Shown piece after piece: positions 25,183 through 34,841 of a DNA stretch of 64,000 nucleotides. Under the pieces are notes generated by a model. The model searched no databases. It worked only from the letters and a program-made list of their open reading frames with translations, and was not told the origin of the DNA. The stretch's first letter is position 1. The number at the start of each line of letters is the position of its first letter. Source of the stretch: Magnetovibrio sp. PR-2 (lineage in GTDB: Bacteria > Pseudomonadota > Alphaproteobacteria > Rhodospirillales > Magnetovibrionaceae); contig NZ_JBAHUR010000010.1 of NCBI RefSeq assembly GCF_036689815.1, forward strand, positions 73,194-137,193. Direction: 5' to 3'. Made by a program: the position numbers and the translations under genes.

Positions 25183-25624
25183 CTCGTCCTCCTCAAGCAC
25201 AGCTTGCTTTCTTTTAATGGTAACACAAATAAGATTACAACTCAATTTAGCTTGCCCTTATATATGGTTTGCGCGTGAGCGGGTGCGAGAGAAAAGTGTG
25301 CAGCTTGAACAATTGGGGATCTATTCCCGAGGGGGCGGCATCTTCGTGCGGTTGGGCCCAGTTGGTTTGCACCGCCGAAAACCGGGCTCAAGGGGCCCGC
25401 AAAATACAGTTTTACCGGGCGATTGGGCGGCAATATCAAGATATTGCACTTTTTGCTAATTTAACCAGCAGTTGAAGGTGGTTAGTGGCCTGTCAGTGCG
25501 GCATCCTTGCGTTGAAAACCGGGGCTTGCCTTGAGGGCTCAACAAGGGCATATTGCACCCTTCGCAGGTGCACAATAATAATTCGCACCCACAAAAAAAT
25601 AGATCTATCAGTGGAGGCCTCCCC
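25183..25624. other. Divergent intergenic region upstream of the CitE-type lyase
   Basis: The 442 bases contain a palindrome at 25430-25447, a GC-rich inverted repeat CGGGC/GCCCG near 25383-25400, a TTGAG/CTCAA palindrome near 25530 and, at about 25553, TTGCAC with GTGCAC facing it. No supported gene. It must contain the promoters for the response regulators (minus) and the lyase-mch pair (plus). Confidence 0.5.
25430..25447. promoter_or_regulatory. Operator-like palindrome GCAATATC-AA-GATATTGC
   Basis: Perfect 8-base arms around AA, about 180 bases before the lyase start. It has the size and symmetry of a dimeric regulator site; the regulator is unknown. Confidence 0.45.
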
Positions 25625-26518
25625 ATGCCGACGACCGCGCGTCCGCGCCGTAGTGTTCTGTATATGCCGGGTTCCAACGCCCGCGCCCTTGAAAAAGGTC
25701 GCACGCTTGCGTGTGACGCTCTGATTATGGATTTGGAAGACGCTGTTGCGCCGGACGCCAAAGAGCAGGCCCGCGAACAGATCGTTGCAGCTTTGGGTGA
25801 AGGCGGTTACGGACAGCGCGAAATCTTGGTCCGCACCAACGGTTTGGACACACCTTGGGGCTATGACGACATCGTCGCGGCGGCCGCGTCCGGTGCCGAC
25901 GGCATTTTGCTGCCGAAGGTCGAAGACGCAGGCATGATTCGCCAGGCCGAACGCATCATGGACGCTGCCGGTGCTCCGGCAGAACAAAAAATCTGGTGCA
26001 TGATGGAAACACCCTTGGGCATTTTGAACGCGCAAGACATTGGCGCCGCTAGCGACCGCGTTGGCGGCTTTGTCATGGGCACGTCGGACTTGGCCAAAGA
26101 TATGCACGGCCACCACACCCGTGAACGCGTACCGTTCCAGTCTTCTTTGAGCCACTGCGTTTTGGTTGCGCGGGCTTACGGCTTGGCGATTGTGGACGGC
26201 GTTCACTTGGACTTGGCCGATGACGAAGGCTTTGCCTATTCCTGTCAGCAAGGCCTGGAAATGGGCTTTGACGGCAAAACCCTGATCCACCCGAAAACCG
26301 TCGGCAAAGCCAATGAAGTCTTCGGGCCGAGCGAGAAGGCCGTCGCGTGGTCCAAAACCATCATCGACGCGTTCGAAGCCGCCCAGGCTGAAGGCAAAGG
26401 CGTGGTTGTGGTTGACGGCAAATTGGTGGAGAATCTTCACGTTGCCGAAGCCAAACGCTTGGTCGCCCTGTCCGATCTGATTTCACAAATGGAAGCCGAC
26501 CTGGCGGACGCTGGGTAA
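25625..26518 (+). CDS. CitE/HpcH-family CoA-ester lyase (malyl-CoA lyase or thioesterase type)
   Basis: A 297-residue TIM-barrel protein of the citrate-lyase beta family: RSVLYMPGSNARALEKG at the N terminus, MDLEDAV with metal and CoA-binding acidic residues, and MMETPLGIL. The opening resembles (3S)-malyl-CoA thioesterase more than the malyl-CoA lyase type, but I cannot separate the two with confidence. GGAGG before the ATG at 25625 decides the start. It is followed 17 bases later by mch, so it probably acts on beta-methylmalyl-CoA or malyl-CoA in the ethylmalonyl-CoA pathway. Confidence 0.85.
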   Translation: MPTTARPRRSVLYMPGSNARALEKGRTLACDALIMDLEDAVAPDAKEQAREQIVAALGEGGYGQREILVRTNGLDTPWGYDDIVAAAASGADGILLPKVEDAGMIRQAERIMDAAGAPAEQKIWCMMETPLGILNAQDIGAASDRVGGFVMGTSDLAKDMHGHHTRERVPFQSSLSHCVLVARAYGLAIVDGVHLDLADDEGFAYSCQQGLEMGFDGKTLIHPKTVGKANEVFGPSEKAVAWSKTIIDAFEAAQAEGKGVVVVDGKLVENLHVAEAKRLVALSDLISQMEADLADAG

Positions 26519-26535
26519 GGGAGACACGAAAAAAC

Positions 26536-27594
26536 ATGTCCAACAAAATCGGCACCGGAAACTTTTTTGAAGATTTTAAACTCGGCCAGTTGATCGCGCA
26601 CGCCACGCCGCGCACCGTCACCGAAGGCGATGTGGCGTTGTACTGCGCCCTGTACGGTTCGCGCTTTGCGGTTCAGTCCGGCGACACGTTCGCCATGGAC
26701 ATCGGATACGAAGCCGCGCCTATGGATGACCTGCTGGTTTTTCACGTGGTGTTTGGCAAGTCCGTGCCTGACATTTCGCTCAACGCGGTTGCCAACTTGG
26801 GCTACGCCAACGGTCGCATGGTCGCCCCGGTTTATGCAGGCGACACCCTGACGGCGAAATCCGAAGTCATCGGTTTGAAAGAAAACTCCAACGGCAAAAC
26901 GGGTGTGGTTTACGTGCACACCGTGGGCGAAAACCAAAAAGGCGAAGTGGTTGCCGACTTCGTGCGCTGGGTGATGGTCAACAAAAAAGACCCGTCCAAC
27001 CCCGCACCTGAAACGGTTGTTCCCGACCTGCCCAAGGCCGTCACCGCCGAACACTTGGCCGCACCGACCGATTTGGACATGAAGGAATACGACTTCACCT
27101 TGGCCGGAAGCCCGTTCGTTTGGGAAGACTACGAAGCCGGCGAAAAAATCGATCACGTTGATGGTTTCACCGTCGAAGAAGCCGAACATGCTTTGGCGAC
27201 ACGCCTCTATCAAAACACCGCGCGGGTGCATTTTAACCAGCACACAGAAAAAGATGGCCGCTTTGGCAAGCGGATCGTCTATGGTGGACATGTGATTTCG
27301 ATTTGCCGGTCCATCACGTTCAACGGATTGGGCAATGCGTTCAAGGTGGCCGCCATCAACGGCGGGCGTCACGTCGCTCCGATCTTTGCGGGTAACACCG
27401 TTTATGCGTGGTCGGAAGTTTTGGAAAAAATGGAAGTTCCGGGTCATCCGGGCCTGGGCGCTTTGCGCCTGCGCACGGTGGGTTTGAAAGATCAAAACGC
27501 CCAGGGCTTCCCGTACAAAGACGACGAAGGAAAATACGATCCGGCTGTCGTTTTGGATTTTGACTATACTGTTTTGATGCCGCGCCGTGTTTAA
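26536..27594 (+). CDS. mch: Mesaconyl-CoA hydratase (beta-methylmalyl-CoA dehydratase)
   Basis: A 352-residue double-hotdog (MaoC-like) enzyme. The opening NFFEDFKLGQLIAHATPRTV, then ALYGSRFA and FGKSVPDISLNAVANLGYA, match the characterised Mch proteins of the ethylmalonyl-CoA pathway, which hydrate mesaconyl-CoA to beta-methylmalyl-CoA. A second hotdog begins near 195 and includes YQNTARVHFN. It is coupled to the CitE-type lyase and lies upstream of sdhCDAB. Its presence implies acetyl-CoA assimilation without, or beside, the glyoxylate shunt; the other pathway genes are outside the window. Confidence 0.93.
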   Translation: MSNKIGTGNFFEDFKLGQLIAHATPRTVTEGDVALYCALYGSRFAVQSGDTFAMDIGYEAAPMDDLLVFHVVFGKSVPDISLNAVANLGYANGRMVAPVYAGDTLTAKSEVIGLKENSNGKTGVVYVHTVGENQKGEVVADFVRWVMVNKKDPSNPAPETVVPDLPKAVTAEHLAAPTDLDMKEYDFTLAGSPFVWEDYEAGEKIDHVDGFTVEEAEHALATRLYQNTARVHFNQHTEKDGRFGKRIVYGGHVISICRSITFNGLGNAFKVAAINGGRHVAPIFAGNTVYAWSEVLEKMEVPGHPGLGALRLRTVGLKDQNAQGFPYKDDEGKYDPAVVLDFDYTVLMPRRV

Positions 27595-27648
27595 GTGGAA
27601 AATAGATCGGACACGATCCACTTAGATACTGTGAAGCATTGATATCAT

Positions 27649-27668
27649 ACCCGTTGGGGGACGGGTTT
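27649..27668 (+). terminator. Weak terminator-like hairpin after mch
   Basis: ACCCGT and ACGGGT pair around TGGGGG and are followed by TT only. It lies between mch and sdhC. Confidence 0.4.
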
Positions 27669-27702
27669 CATTGGACCTCTGGAAGGGAGGGGAGCACTGC
27701 TC

Positions 27703-28098
27703 ATGCCTGACACGAACAGACCTCTATCACCACATTTGCAGGTTTATCGCCCGCAAATCACATCCGTCCTGTCGATTTTGCACCGGATCACCGGCGTCGC
27801 CTTGTCGTTCGCCGCGTTGTTGTTGGCCTATTGGCTGATTTCCGCTGCATACGGCCCCGAAGCCTTTGAACGCGCCCAGGCCTTGCTGGAATCCTGGTTT
27901 GGCCGTTTGGTGTTGTTCGGCTTCACGTTTGCGCTGTTTTATCACATGTGCAACGGCATCCGTCACATCGGCTGGGACATGCGTTTGGGTTTCGACCTGC
28001 CGACGGTGCGCTTCACCGGCTTGCTGAGCGTGCTGGTTGCTGCTGCGCTGACGATTATCACCTGGCTCATGGCTTACGGCCATGTCGATAAGCTTTAA
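27703..28098 (+). CDS. sdhC: Succinate dehydrogenase cytochrome b556 subunit
   Basis: A 131-residue membrane anchor with three transmembrane helices. The signature RPLSPHLQVYRPQITSVLSI-like N terminus and HRITGVALS supply the quinone-site residues, and LFYHMCNGIRHIGWD carries a haem-ligand His. First gene of sdhCDAB, with GGAGGGGAG as RBS. Confidence 0.95.
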   Translation: MPDTNRPLSPHLQVYRPQITSVLSILHRITGVALSFAALLLAYWLISAAYGPEAFERAQALLESWFGRLVLFGFTFALFYHMCNGIRHIGWDMRLGFDLPTVRFTGLLSVLVAAALTIITWLMAYGHVDKL

Positions 28099-28113
28099 GG
28101 AGGAGCGGATACA

Positions 28114-28518
28114 ATGATTAACACTCCTCAGGAGCAACGCATCTTGCAATCGAAACTGGGCCGCGTGCGTGGTCTGGGTTCCACTAAGGAAGGCGTGCAC
28201 CACTGGTGGGCACAGCGCATGAGCGCCGTCGCTCTGCTGCCGTTGGCACTGTGGTTCGTCATTTCCGTCATTTCGTTGACCGGTTCGGATTACGCTTCGT
28301 TCACCGCGTGGGCGGGCGAGTTTGGCAACTCGGTATTGTTGGTTTTGTTGGTGGTCACCATGTTCCACCACGCGCAATTGGGCCTGCAGGTCGTGATTGA
28401 AGACTACATCCATTCCGAAATTTGGAAGGTTGGCCTTTTGCTATTTGTCAAATACGGCGCTGTCGTGTTTGGCTTCGGTGCCATCTTCGCCATTTTCAAA
28501 ATCTCGATTGCTGGGTAA
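28114..28518 (+). CDS. sdhD: Succinate dehydrogenase hydrophobic anchor subunit
   Basis: A 134-residue protein with three transmembrane helices. KEGVHHWWAQRMSAVALLPL is typical of alphaproteobacterial SdhD, and FHHAQLGLQVVIEDYIH carries the second haem His. It follows sdhC by 15 bases and precedes sdhA by 6. Confidence 0.94.
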   Translation: MINTPQEQRILQSKLGRVRGLGSTKEGVHHWWAQRMSAVALLPLALWFVISVISLTGSDYASFTAWAGEFGNSVLLVLLVVTMFHHAQLGLQVVIEDYIHSEIWKVGLLLFVKYGAVVFGFGAIFAIFKISIAG

Positions 28519-28524
28519 CGCGCT

Positions 28525-30318
28525 ATGACAAAATCTTATCAGATTACTGATCACACATACGATTGCGTCGTCATCGGCGCAGGTGGTGCGGGTCTGCGCG
28601 CCACGTTCGGTATGACCCAAGCGGGCCTCAAGACGGCCTGTATCACCAAAGTTTTCCCAACCCGGTCTCACACCGTGGCGGCACAGGGCGGCATAGGCGC
28701 TGCGCTGGGCAACATGGACGAAGACAGCTGGCAGTGGCACATGTACGACACGGTCAAAGGGTCCGACTGGTTGGGTGACCAAGACGCCATTGAATATATG
28801 TGCCGCAACGCGGTTCCGGCCGTGTACGAGCTGGAGCACTTCGGTGTGCCGTTTTCGCGCACGGAAGAAGGTAAAATCTACCAACGTCCCTTTGGCGGTC
28901 ACATGAAGAACATGGGCGAAGCCCCGGTGCCGCGCGCCTGCGCAGCCGCCGACCGTACGGGTCACGCCATTCTTCACACGCTCTATCAACAAAGCTTGAA
29001 GCACGACGCGGAATTTTTCGTCGAGTTCATCGCCCTTGATCTGATCATGGACGACGAAGGCAACTGCCGCGGTGTGATCGCATGGAACATGGAAGACGGC
29101 TCCATCCACCGTTTCCGCGCCCAGCAAACCGTGCTGGCGTCGGGTGGGTATGGCCGGGCTTGGTTCTCTTGCACGTCGGCGCACACCTGCACCGGCGACG
29201 GCCACGGCATGGTGGCACGTGCCGGTCTTCCGCTGCAGGACATGGAATTCGTTCAGTTCCACCCGACCGGCATTTACGGCGCGGGTGTGCTGATCACCGA
29301 AGGCGCTCGCGGTGAAGGTGGCTACCTCACCAACGCCAACGGTGAACGGTTCATGGAACGTTACGCCCCGACCGCCAAGGACTTGGCATCGCGCGACGTT
29401 GTGTCGCGCGCCATGACCATGGAAATCCAAGAAGGCCGCGGTGTGGGCGACGAACAAGACCACATCATGCTGCACTTGGAACACTTAGGTGCCGATACCT
29501 TGAACATGCGTCTGCCCGGCATTTCGGAAAGTGCCAAGGTCTTTGCCGGTGTTGATGTGACCCGCGAACCGATCCCCGTGATCCCGACGGTGCACTACAA
29601 CATGGGCGGCATTCCCACCAACATTTACGGTGAAGTGCTGCGCCCGACCGCAGACGACCCGGATGCGGTTTGCCCCGGCCTGATGGCCATTGGCGAAGCG
29701 GCCTGCGTGTCGGTCCATGGTGCGAACCGTTTGGGTACGAACTCTCTGTTGGACATCGTGGTGTTCGGTCGTGCGGCTGCAATCCGCGCGAAAGAAACCT
29801 TGAAGCCTGGCGAAGAGCAAAAGCAACTGCCCAAAGACAGCGCCGACAAAGCGCTGGATCGTTTGGACAAGCTGCGTCACGCAGACGGCGCATTGTCGGT
29901 TGCCTCTATCCGCGACGACATGCAACGCACTATGCAGCGCAACGCCGCCGTGTTCCGCGAAGCGGGCGTCTTGAACGACGGTCAGAAGAAGATCGACGAC
30001 ATTCGCTCGGGCTTCTCCGAAGTCGACGTGAAGGACCGCTCCATGATCTGGAACTCGGACCTGAACGAAGCGTTGGAACTGGACAACTTGTTGGCTTGTG
30101 CGCAAGCCACCGTTCACTCGGCCTTGAACCGCGAAGAAAGCCGTGGCGCACATGCCCGCGACGACTTCCCGGATCGCAATGACGAGACCTGGATGAAGCA
30201 CACGGTTTCGTGGCTTGATCTGGAACAAAACAAGGTCAAGCTCGACTATCGCCCGGTCCACACCTGGACGCTCACGGACGAAGTCGAATACATCGAACCC
30301 AAAGCACGCGTGTACTAA
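28525..30318 (+). CDS. sdhA: Succinate dehydrogenase flavoprotein subunit
   Basis: A 597-residue catalytic subunit oxidising succinate to fumarate. The FAD site [11 protein letters not shown] and the covalent-FAD histidine in [13 protein letters not shown] are present. Later catalytic segments [19 protein letters not shown] and [13 protein letters not shown] are intact. Length is standard. Confidence 0.98.
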   Translation: MTKSYQITDHTYDCVVIGAGGAGLRATFGMTQAGLKTACITKVFPTRSHTVAAQGGIGAALGNMDEDSWQWHMYDTVKGSDWLGDQDAIEYMCRNAVPAVYELEHFGVPFSRTEEGKIYQRPFGGHMKNMGEAPVPRACAAADRTGHAILHTLYQQSLKHDAEFFVEFIALDLIMDDEGNCRGVIAWNMEDGSIHRFRAQQTVLASGGYGRAWFSCTSAHTCTGDGHGMVARAGLPLQDMEFVQFHPTGIYGAGVLITEGARGEGGYLTNANGERFMERYAPTAKDLASRDVVSRAMTMEIQEGRGVGDEQDHIMLHLEHLGADTLNMRLPGISESAKVFAGVDVTREPIPVIPTVHYNMGGIPTNIYGEVLRPTADDPDAVCPGLMAIGEAACVSVHGANRLGTNSLLDIVVFGRAAAIRAKETLKPGEEQKQLPKDSADKALDRLDKLRHADGALSVASIRDDMQRTMQRNAAVFREAGVLNDGQKKIDDIRSGFSEVDVKDRSMIWNSDLNEALELDNLLACAQATVHSALNREESRGAHARDDFPDRNDETWMKHTVSWLDLEQNKVKLDYRPVHTWTLTDEVEYIEPKARVY

Positions 30319-30339
30319 GAGGGGAAGAGGAGAAAGAAA

Positions 30340-31116
30340 ATGGTTGAACTCAGTCTTCCCGCAAACTCGAAAGTCGTTGAAGGCAAGTACGTCAAAGCCC
30401 CTGAGGGTGCGACGAACATCCGCAAGTTCAAGGTCTATCGTTATGACCCGGACAGCGGTGAAAATCCGCGTTTGGATACCTTCGAAGTCGATCTCGACAA
30501 ATGCGGTCCGATGGTTTTGGACGGCTTGGTCAAGATCAAGAACGAGCTGGATTCCACGCTCACCTTCCGCCGGTCTTGCCGCGAAGGTGTGTGTGGCTCG
30601 TGCGCGTTTAACATCGACGGCACCAACACGTTGGCGTGCACCAAGCCGATTGCGGACATTCGCGGCGACATCAAAGTCTATCCGCTGCCGCACATGCCGG
30701 TGATCAAGGACTTGGTTCCGGATTTGTCTGTGCCTTACGCGCAGTACGCTTCGATCCAACCGTGGATGAAGTCCGACACCCCCGCACCGACGGCGGAACG
30801 TCTGCAATCGGTGGAAGAGCGTGAAAAGCTCGACGGGATGTGGGAATGCATCTTGTGTTTTTGCTGCCAAACCAGCTGCCCGAGCTATTGGTGGAACGGT
30901 GATCGTTACTTAGGCCCGGCCATCTTGCTGCAAGCCTACCGTTGGATTGCGGACAGCCGCGACGAAGCCAAGGGTGAGCGTCTGGATAACTTGGACGATC
31001 CGTTCCGCTTGTATCGCTGCCACACGATCATGAACTGCACCAACACCTGCCCGAAACACTTAAGCCCGGGCAAGGCCATCGGCGAAATCAAACACTTGCT
31101 GTTGAAGCGCCGCTAA
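30340..31116 (+). CDS. sdhB: Succinate dehydrogenase iron-sulfur subunit
   Basis: A 258-residue protein carrying three clusters: [2Fe-2S] in [16 protein letters not shown], and [4Fe-4S] and [3Fe-4S] in [16 protein letters not shown] and [15 protein letters not shown]. It passes electrons from the flavin of SdhA to quinone at SdhCD. The four-gene operon ends with a strong terminator 27 bases later. Confidence 0.98.
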   Translation: MVELSLPANSKVVEGKYVKAPEGATNIRKFKVYRYDPDSGENPRLDTFEVDLDKCGPMVLDGLVKIKNELDSTLTFRRSCREGVCGSCAFNIDGTNTLACTKPIADIRGDIKVYPLPHMPVIKDLVPDLSVPYAQYASIQPWMKSDTPAPTAERLQSVEEREKLDGMWECILCFCCQTSCPSYWWNGDRYLGPAILLQAYRWIADSRDEAKGERLDNLDDPFRLYRCHTIMNCTNTCPKHLSPGKAIGEIKHLLLKRR

Positions 31117-31142
31117 ACCAAAGTTGGTTCAAATCAAAGAAC

Positions 31143-31170
31143 AGGCCGCTCCTTTTGGGGCGGCCTTTTT
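31143..31170 (+). terminator. Intrinsic terminator of sdhCDAB
   Basis: GGCCGCTCC pairs with GGGGCGGCC around TTTT and is followed by five T. Confidence 0.92.
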
Positions 31171-31189
31171 CTTGTGGATATACTCTGTT

Positions 31190-31526
31190 TTGATTTTCGC
31201 GCTTGCTGGGGCGCGGGCGTACTCCACTGTTCAAAACACACCCAACTCAGTTTTGTTTTCCGTCGCGCGCACGCCGGACCGGGAAGACTTGTTCACGTGG
31301 ATTGGCACCCTTATCGATTTTGCCGTGCACATTGACCGAAAAAGCCATCGTGCCGACATCCAACTGAACAGCGAAGACGGATTATTTAAAAAAGCGTGGC
31401 GTGTCCGTGCACGAAGTCCCCAGTGAAGAAGCCGCGTTTAAACTGCTGAATCTGGGCCGTGTGGATTTGGTTGCGTCCGATAAAAATGCTGCCGAGTATC
31501 GCATGGCGGAACTCAACGCCGATTAA
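31190..31526 (+). pseudogene. Remnant of a family-3 solute-binding protein gene
   Basis: Two consecutive frames read as one degraded protein. The first (through about 31393) contains TVQNTPNSVLFSVARTPDRE and DLFTWIG, a pattern typical of polar-amino-acid-binding proteins; the second (about 31398-31526) reads GVSVHEVPSEEAAFKLLNLG and then RVDLVASDKNAAEYRMAELN to a TAA. A run of six A at 31388-31393 where five would keep the frame explains the shift. The first part of the usual protein is missing and an sdh terminator sits at its upstream edge. Its stop overlaps that of the intact, related binding protein on the other strand. A non-functional relic. Confidence 0.75.
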
Positions 31527-32539
31527 CGAAAGGGCGGGGCGTACATCAAACCGCCTTTGGTCCACAGGTTGTTCAACCCGCGGCTCAATCCCAGTGGCGT
31601 TTGCTCGCCGACATTGCGTTCAAAGATTTCACCATAATTGCCGACGTGTTTGATCACGTTGTAGGCCCAATCTTGGGGCAGACCCAAGGCATCGCCTAAC
31701 TCAGACGTTTGTCCCGTAAAGCGACGCAACGCGGGGGACGTCGCCGTTTTGGCAGCGTCGATGTTTTTGGAATTCAAGCCCAGTTCTTCGGCTTCGACAG
31801 TGGCGAGCAACGACCATTTGACGATGTCGAACCACTGTGGGTCGTCGTTGCGCACGACCGCGCCCAAAGGCTCTTTGGAAATGGTGTCGGGTAAAATGCG
31901 GATGCGTTCGGGCAGGGGTGCATCACTGGCGCGGATGGAGGCCAAGCCAGAGCGATCATCGGTATAGGCGTCGCATTTGCGGGTGAAGAAGTTGTTTTTC
32001 AAAATGTCTTCGTTGGAGCCCAGCTCAACCGTCCACGGTTTTTTGTGAAGCTTGATGTAGTCTTCAAGGTTCTTATGCGTCGTGGTGTCGGCGTTCACGC
32101 AGATGTTTGCAGGGCCCAGGTCCGCCAAAGTGGTGACCCCACTGTCGGCGTGCACCATAAAGCCTTGCCCGTCATACATGTTGACGCCGGCAAAGTCCAA
32201 GCCTGTGCCGGCGTCTCGCATCAATGTCCATGTGGTGGTGCGATACAAAACGTCGTATTCGCCAGCGGACAAAAGCGTGAGGCGCTTTTCATTGCTGACC
32301 ACACTAAAATCCACGCGGTCGGGATCGCCAAACAAAGCCGACGCGACAACGCGGCAGAAATCGATGTCGAAACCTTCAACCCGCCCATTGGTGTTGTGGA
32401 ACGTAAAGCCCAAGTGGGTGGTTTCGCCGATGCCACACCGCACGTACCCTCGCTCAAGGGTTGACTGGAGCGTGATGCCCGCATTTACTGTGGTTGTGCT
32501 GGCAAGCAGAAAGCCAAAAAACAAGTAAATTAAGCGCAT
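31523..32539 (-). CDS. Amino-acid ABC transporter substrate-binding protein (AapJ-like)
   Basis: A 338-residue periplasmic protein with a signal peptide (1-20, ending VNA) and a family-3 solute-binding fold. RGYVRCGIGE, EGFDIDFCRVVASALFGD, TTTWTLMRDAGTGLDFAGVN and YDGQGFMV closely follow the AapJ (general L-amino-acid) branch. No aapQMP permease or ATPase gene is beside it, so it is an orphan or serves another transporter or sensor. It is divergent (88 bases) from a hybrid histidine kinase, which makes a sensing partnership possible. Confidence 0.88.
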   Translation of the reverse strand: MRLIYLFFGFLLASTTTVNAGITLQSTLERGYVRCGIGETTHLGFTFHNTNGRVEGFDIDFCRVVASALFGDPDRVDFSVVSNEKRLTLLSAGEYDVLYRTTTWTLMRDAGTGLDFAGVNMYDGQGFMVHADSGVTTLADLGPANICVNADTTTHKNLEDYIKLHKKPWTVELGSNEDILKNNFFTRKCDAYTDDRSGLASIRASDAPLPERIRILPDTISKEPLGAVVRNDDPQWFDIVKWSLLATVEAEELGLNSKNIDAAKTATSPALRRFTGQTSELGDALGLPQDWAYNVIKHVGNYGEIFERNVGEQTPLGLSRGLNNLWTKGGLMYAPPFR

Positions 32540-32627
32540 TAGACAATTCCATTCGGCCTAGTCAAAGATACAATATCCCTTAACATATAACCCGGTTGAT
32601 TCACCATATTTTTTAGGCTGGCACACC

Positions 32628-34841
32628 ATGCAGCTTCAAGACAGCGCACACAAAGAAAAGGCCCAGGGGCGTTTTCGCTTCTCTTCCCAACTCTATGCGC
32701 TGTTTGTGATTTCCGTCACCATTATTGCAGCAGGGTTGGTGTTTGCCTTGGCGACCTTGACGGTGGTGCGCCAAGATCTCAACGAAATCAGCACGTCTCA
32801 CTTGGAACTGATTTCGCGCGCTTTGGAACTTGCGGAAAGAACCGGAACGTTGAGCGCCATGACCTCTTCGTTGGTCGGCGCAAAGTCTATTGCCTCTCAC
32901 GAATCCGCGTATCGTGCTGTGCGCGACCGGACCGAGCAGTTGAATACGGACATTGACCAGTTGGAAGGTATGGACGTTGACCACGAACTTTGGGCAACCT
33001 TGAACGTAACGGTGGTCGAATTTTCGGTACTGGCGGCGCAGATTGGCGAGAACTCATCCCAGCGAACCCAGGTGCGTGATGAGCTCACTCATCAGCTCCA
33101 AGAATTAGAAGCAATTTTGCGCAGGCCCGGACAACACAGGTTGACCCAGGACGACCATCGGGCGGTGACCTTGATCCAACTGTTGTTCGCGGCGCAAACG
33201 CAAAATGCCTATCACCGTTGGGAACGGAACCTAAGCCCCTTGCTGAGCGGGCTCTTGGATACCTCACCGATCAAAGAGTTTGCCCAACCCGAAGCGCTGT
33301 CGTTGCGGTCGCAAGAACTGCGTTTAGACGCCGTTTTGGATGGTCAAATTGCCCATTTTAAACGCCTTGCGGATCGCATGATCTATATCGCCAATGAAAT
33401 CTATTTCCAGTCGCGCAACAAAGCCTTGGAGATTTCTCATCAAACCAACGACATTTTGGCGTGGCGTATGCCGCTGTTGATCGGGACTTTGATGCTGACG
33501 GCCTTGGTGGTTTTGTTGACCTGGATGTTCATCCACACCCGCTTGGTCAAGCCGCTCAACAAACTTTATGACGAAGTCCAGGCCCATGCCGCAGGCGATC
33601 ACACGGATTTCGACGTGCACGGCCCGTTGGAAATCAAACGCGTCGCACAAATGTTGGACGCCAGCACCAAGGACGCGAAAAAGCGTGAAGCCGATGTGCT
33701 GTCGGCCTTGAGCGAAGCGAAGCTGGCCAACCAGTCCAAAAGCCAGTTCTTGGCTGCGGCTAGCCACGACCTGCGCCAGCCGCTTCAGGCGATTAAGTTG
33801 TTTTGTGAAGTGTTGCGTTCAGGGCTGGCCAGCAAAGCACTGGACAGTGCGGAGAAGAACCTGTTCTTTCTCGACAACATCGAACAGGCCATCGGTGGGT
33901 TGGGTGAATTGTTGAATGCGTTGCTGGACATGTCCAAGCTGGAAGCCAACATCGTGAAAAAAGATATTTCGGTGTTTGCCATTGATGACGTGTTGTTGCA
34001 TGTGACGAAAACGTATTCGACCTTTGCCGGTGATCGTGGGGTGAAGCTAACCGTTGTGCCAAGCTCGTACCATGTGAAGAGCGACCCCATTTTGTTGAAA
34101 CAAATCGTTGATAACCTGGTTTCAAACGCGGTGCGCTATTCGGAAGGCGGGCGCGTGGTCGTGGGGTGTCGCAAACACGAGAATATGCTGCGCCTGGAAG
34201 TTTGCGACAATGGGGTGGGCATCCCCCGGGATGAACAGGAACGCATTTTCGACGATTTCTACCAATTGAACAACCCAGGACGTCAGCGCGCCAAGGGCTT
34301 GGGGCTTGGGCTGTCCATCGTGCGCCGGACGGCGGAAATTTTAGAGCATCCGATTTCTTTGACGTCGACGCCCGATGCGGGCTCGATCTTTTCGTTGCTC
34401 ATTCCTTTGGATGCAGACCCGAAATCTTTGGTGTTGAGGCCGAAGCTGAAACTCGACGACACCAAGCCCAGCCTCAACGGCCTTGTGTGGCTTGCCGAAG
34501 ATGATGCAGCTGTGCGCAGTGCCATGAAGTTGTTGTTGAACAGTTGGGGTGTGCGCGTGATCGCCATGAGCTCTGCGCACGAAACCATGCTGCTCGCCAT
34601 CAAAACGCAGAAACTTCCGGATTTGTTGTTGTTCGATTACCAGTTGGACGAAAAAATGAACGGGTTGGAGCTGTTTCAAACCTGCACGGCACAGTGGGGG
34701 AAAGAGGTGCCGTGCATCATTCTGTCCGGCAATACGCTTCCCGCAGATTTGGATAAGATTTCCCAATCCAAAGTGGACTTATTGACCAAGCCCGTTTCTG
34801 CCCAAGAGCTTTTGGCAAAAATTCAGCCGATTCTGAGCTAA
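32628..34841 (+). CDS. Hybrid sensor histidine kinase with C-terminal receiver
   Basis: A 737-residue membrane kinase: transmembrane helix at about 22-46, a helical periplasmic sensor of about 235 residues, second helix at about 282-305, HAMP linker, histidine box with H380 (AAASHDLRQPLQAIKL), an ATPase domain with DNLVSNAVRYS, DNGVGI and GLGLGLSIV, and a receiver (about 625-737) with D670 (LLFDYQL). The all-helical sensor recalls TorS/NarX-type four-helix modules. Such kinases usually need a phosphotransfer protein or a separate regulator, and none is adjacent. The neighbouring solute-binding gene may supply its ligand. Confidence 0.9.
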   Translation: MQLQDSAHKEKAQGRFRFSSQLYALFVISVTIIAAGLVFALATLTVVRQDLNEISTSHLELISRALELAERTGTLSAMTSSLVGAKSIASHESAYRAVRDRTEQLNTDIDQLEGMDVDHELWATLNVTVVEFSVLAAQIGENSSQRTQVRDELTHQLQELEAILRRPGQHRLTQDDHRAVTLIQLLFAAQTQNAYHRWERNLSPLLSGLLDTSPIKEFAQPEALSLRSQELRLDAVLDGQIAHFKRLADRMIYIANEIYFQSRNKALEISHQTNDILAWRMPLLIGTLMLTALVVLLTWMFIHTRLVKPLNKLYDEVQAHAAGDHTDFDVHGPLEIKRVAQMLDASTKDAKKREADVLSALSEAKLANQSKSQFLAAASHDLRQPLQAIKLFCEVLRSGLASKALDSAEKNLFFLDNIEQAIGGLGELLNALLDMSKLEANIVKKDISVFAIDDVLLHVTKTYSTFAGDRGVKLTVVPSSYHVKSDPILLKQIVDNLVSNAVRYSEGGRVVVGCRKHENMLRLEVCDNGVGIPRDEQERIFDDFYQLNNPGRQRAKGLGLGLSIVRRTAEILEHPISLTSTPDAGSIFSLLIPLDADPKSLVLRPKLKLDDTKPSLNGLVWLAEDDAAVRSAMKLLLNSWGVRVIAMSSAHETMLLAIKTQKLPDLLLFDYQLDEKMNGLELFQTCTAQWGKEVPCIILSGNTLPADLDKISQSKVDLLTKPVSAQELLAKIQPILS

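Noticed and set aside
31120-31140. GGTTCAAATC resembling a tRNA T-loop after sdhB
   Set aside because: No acceptor, D or anticodon arms can be built around it.
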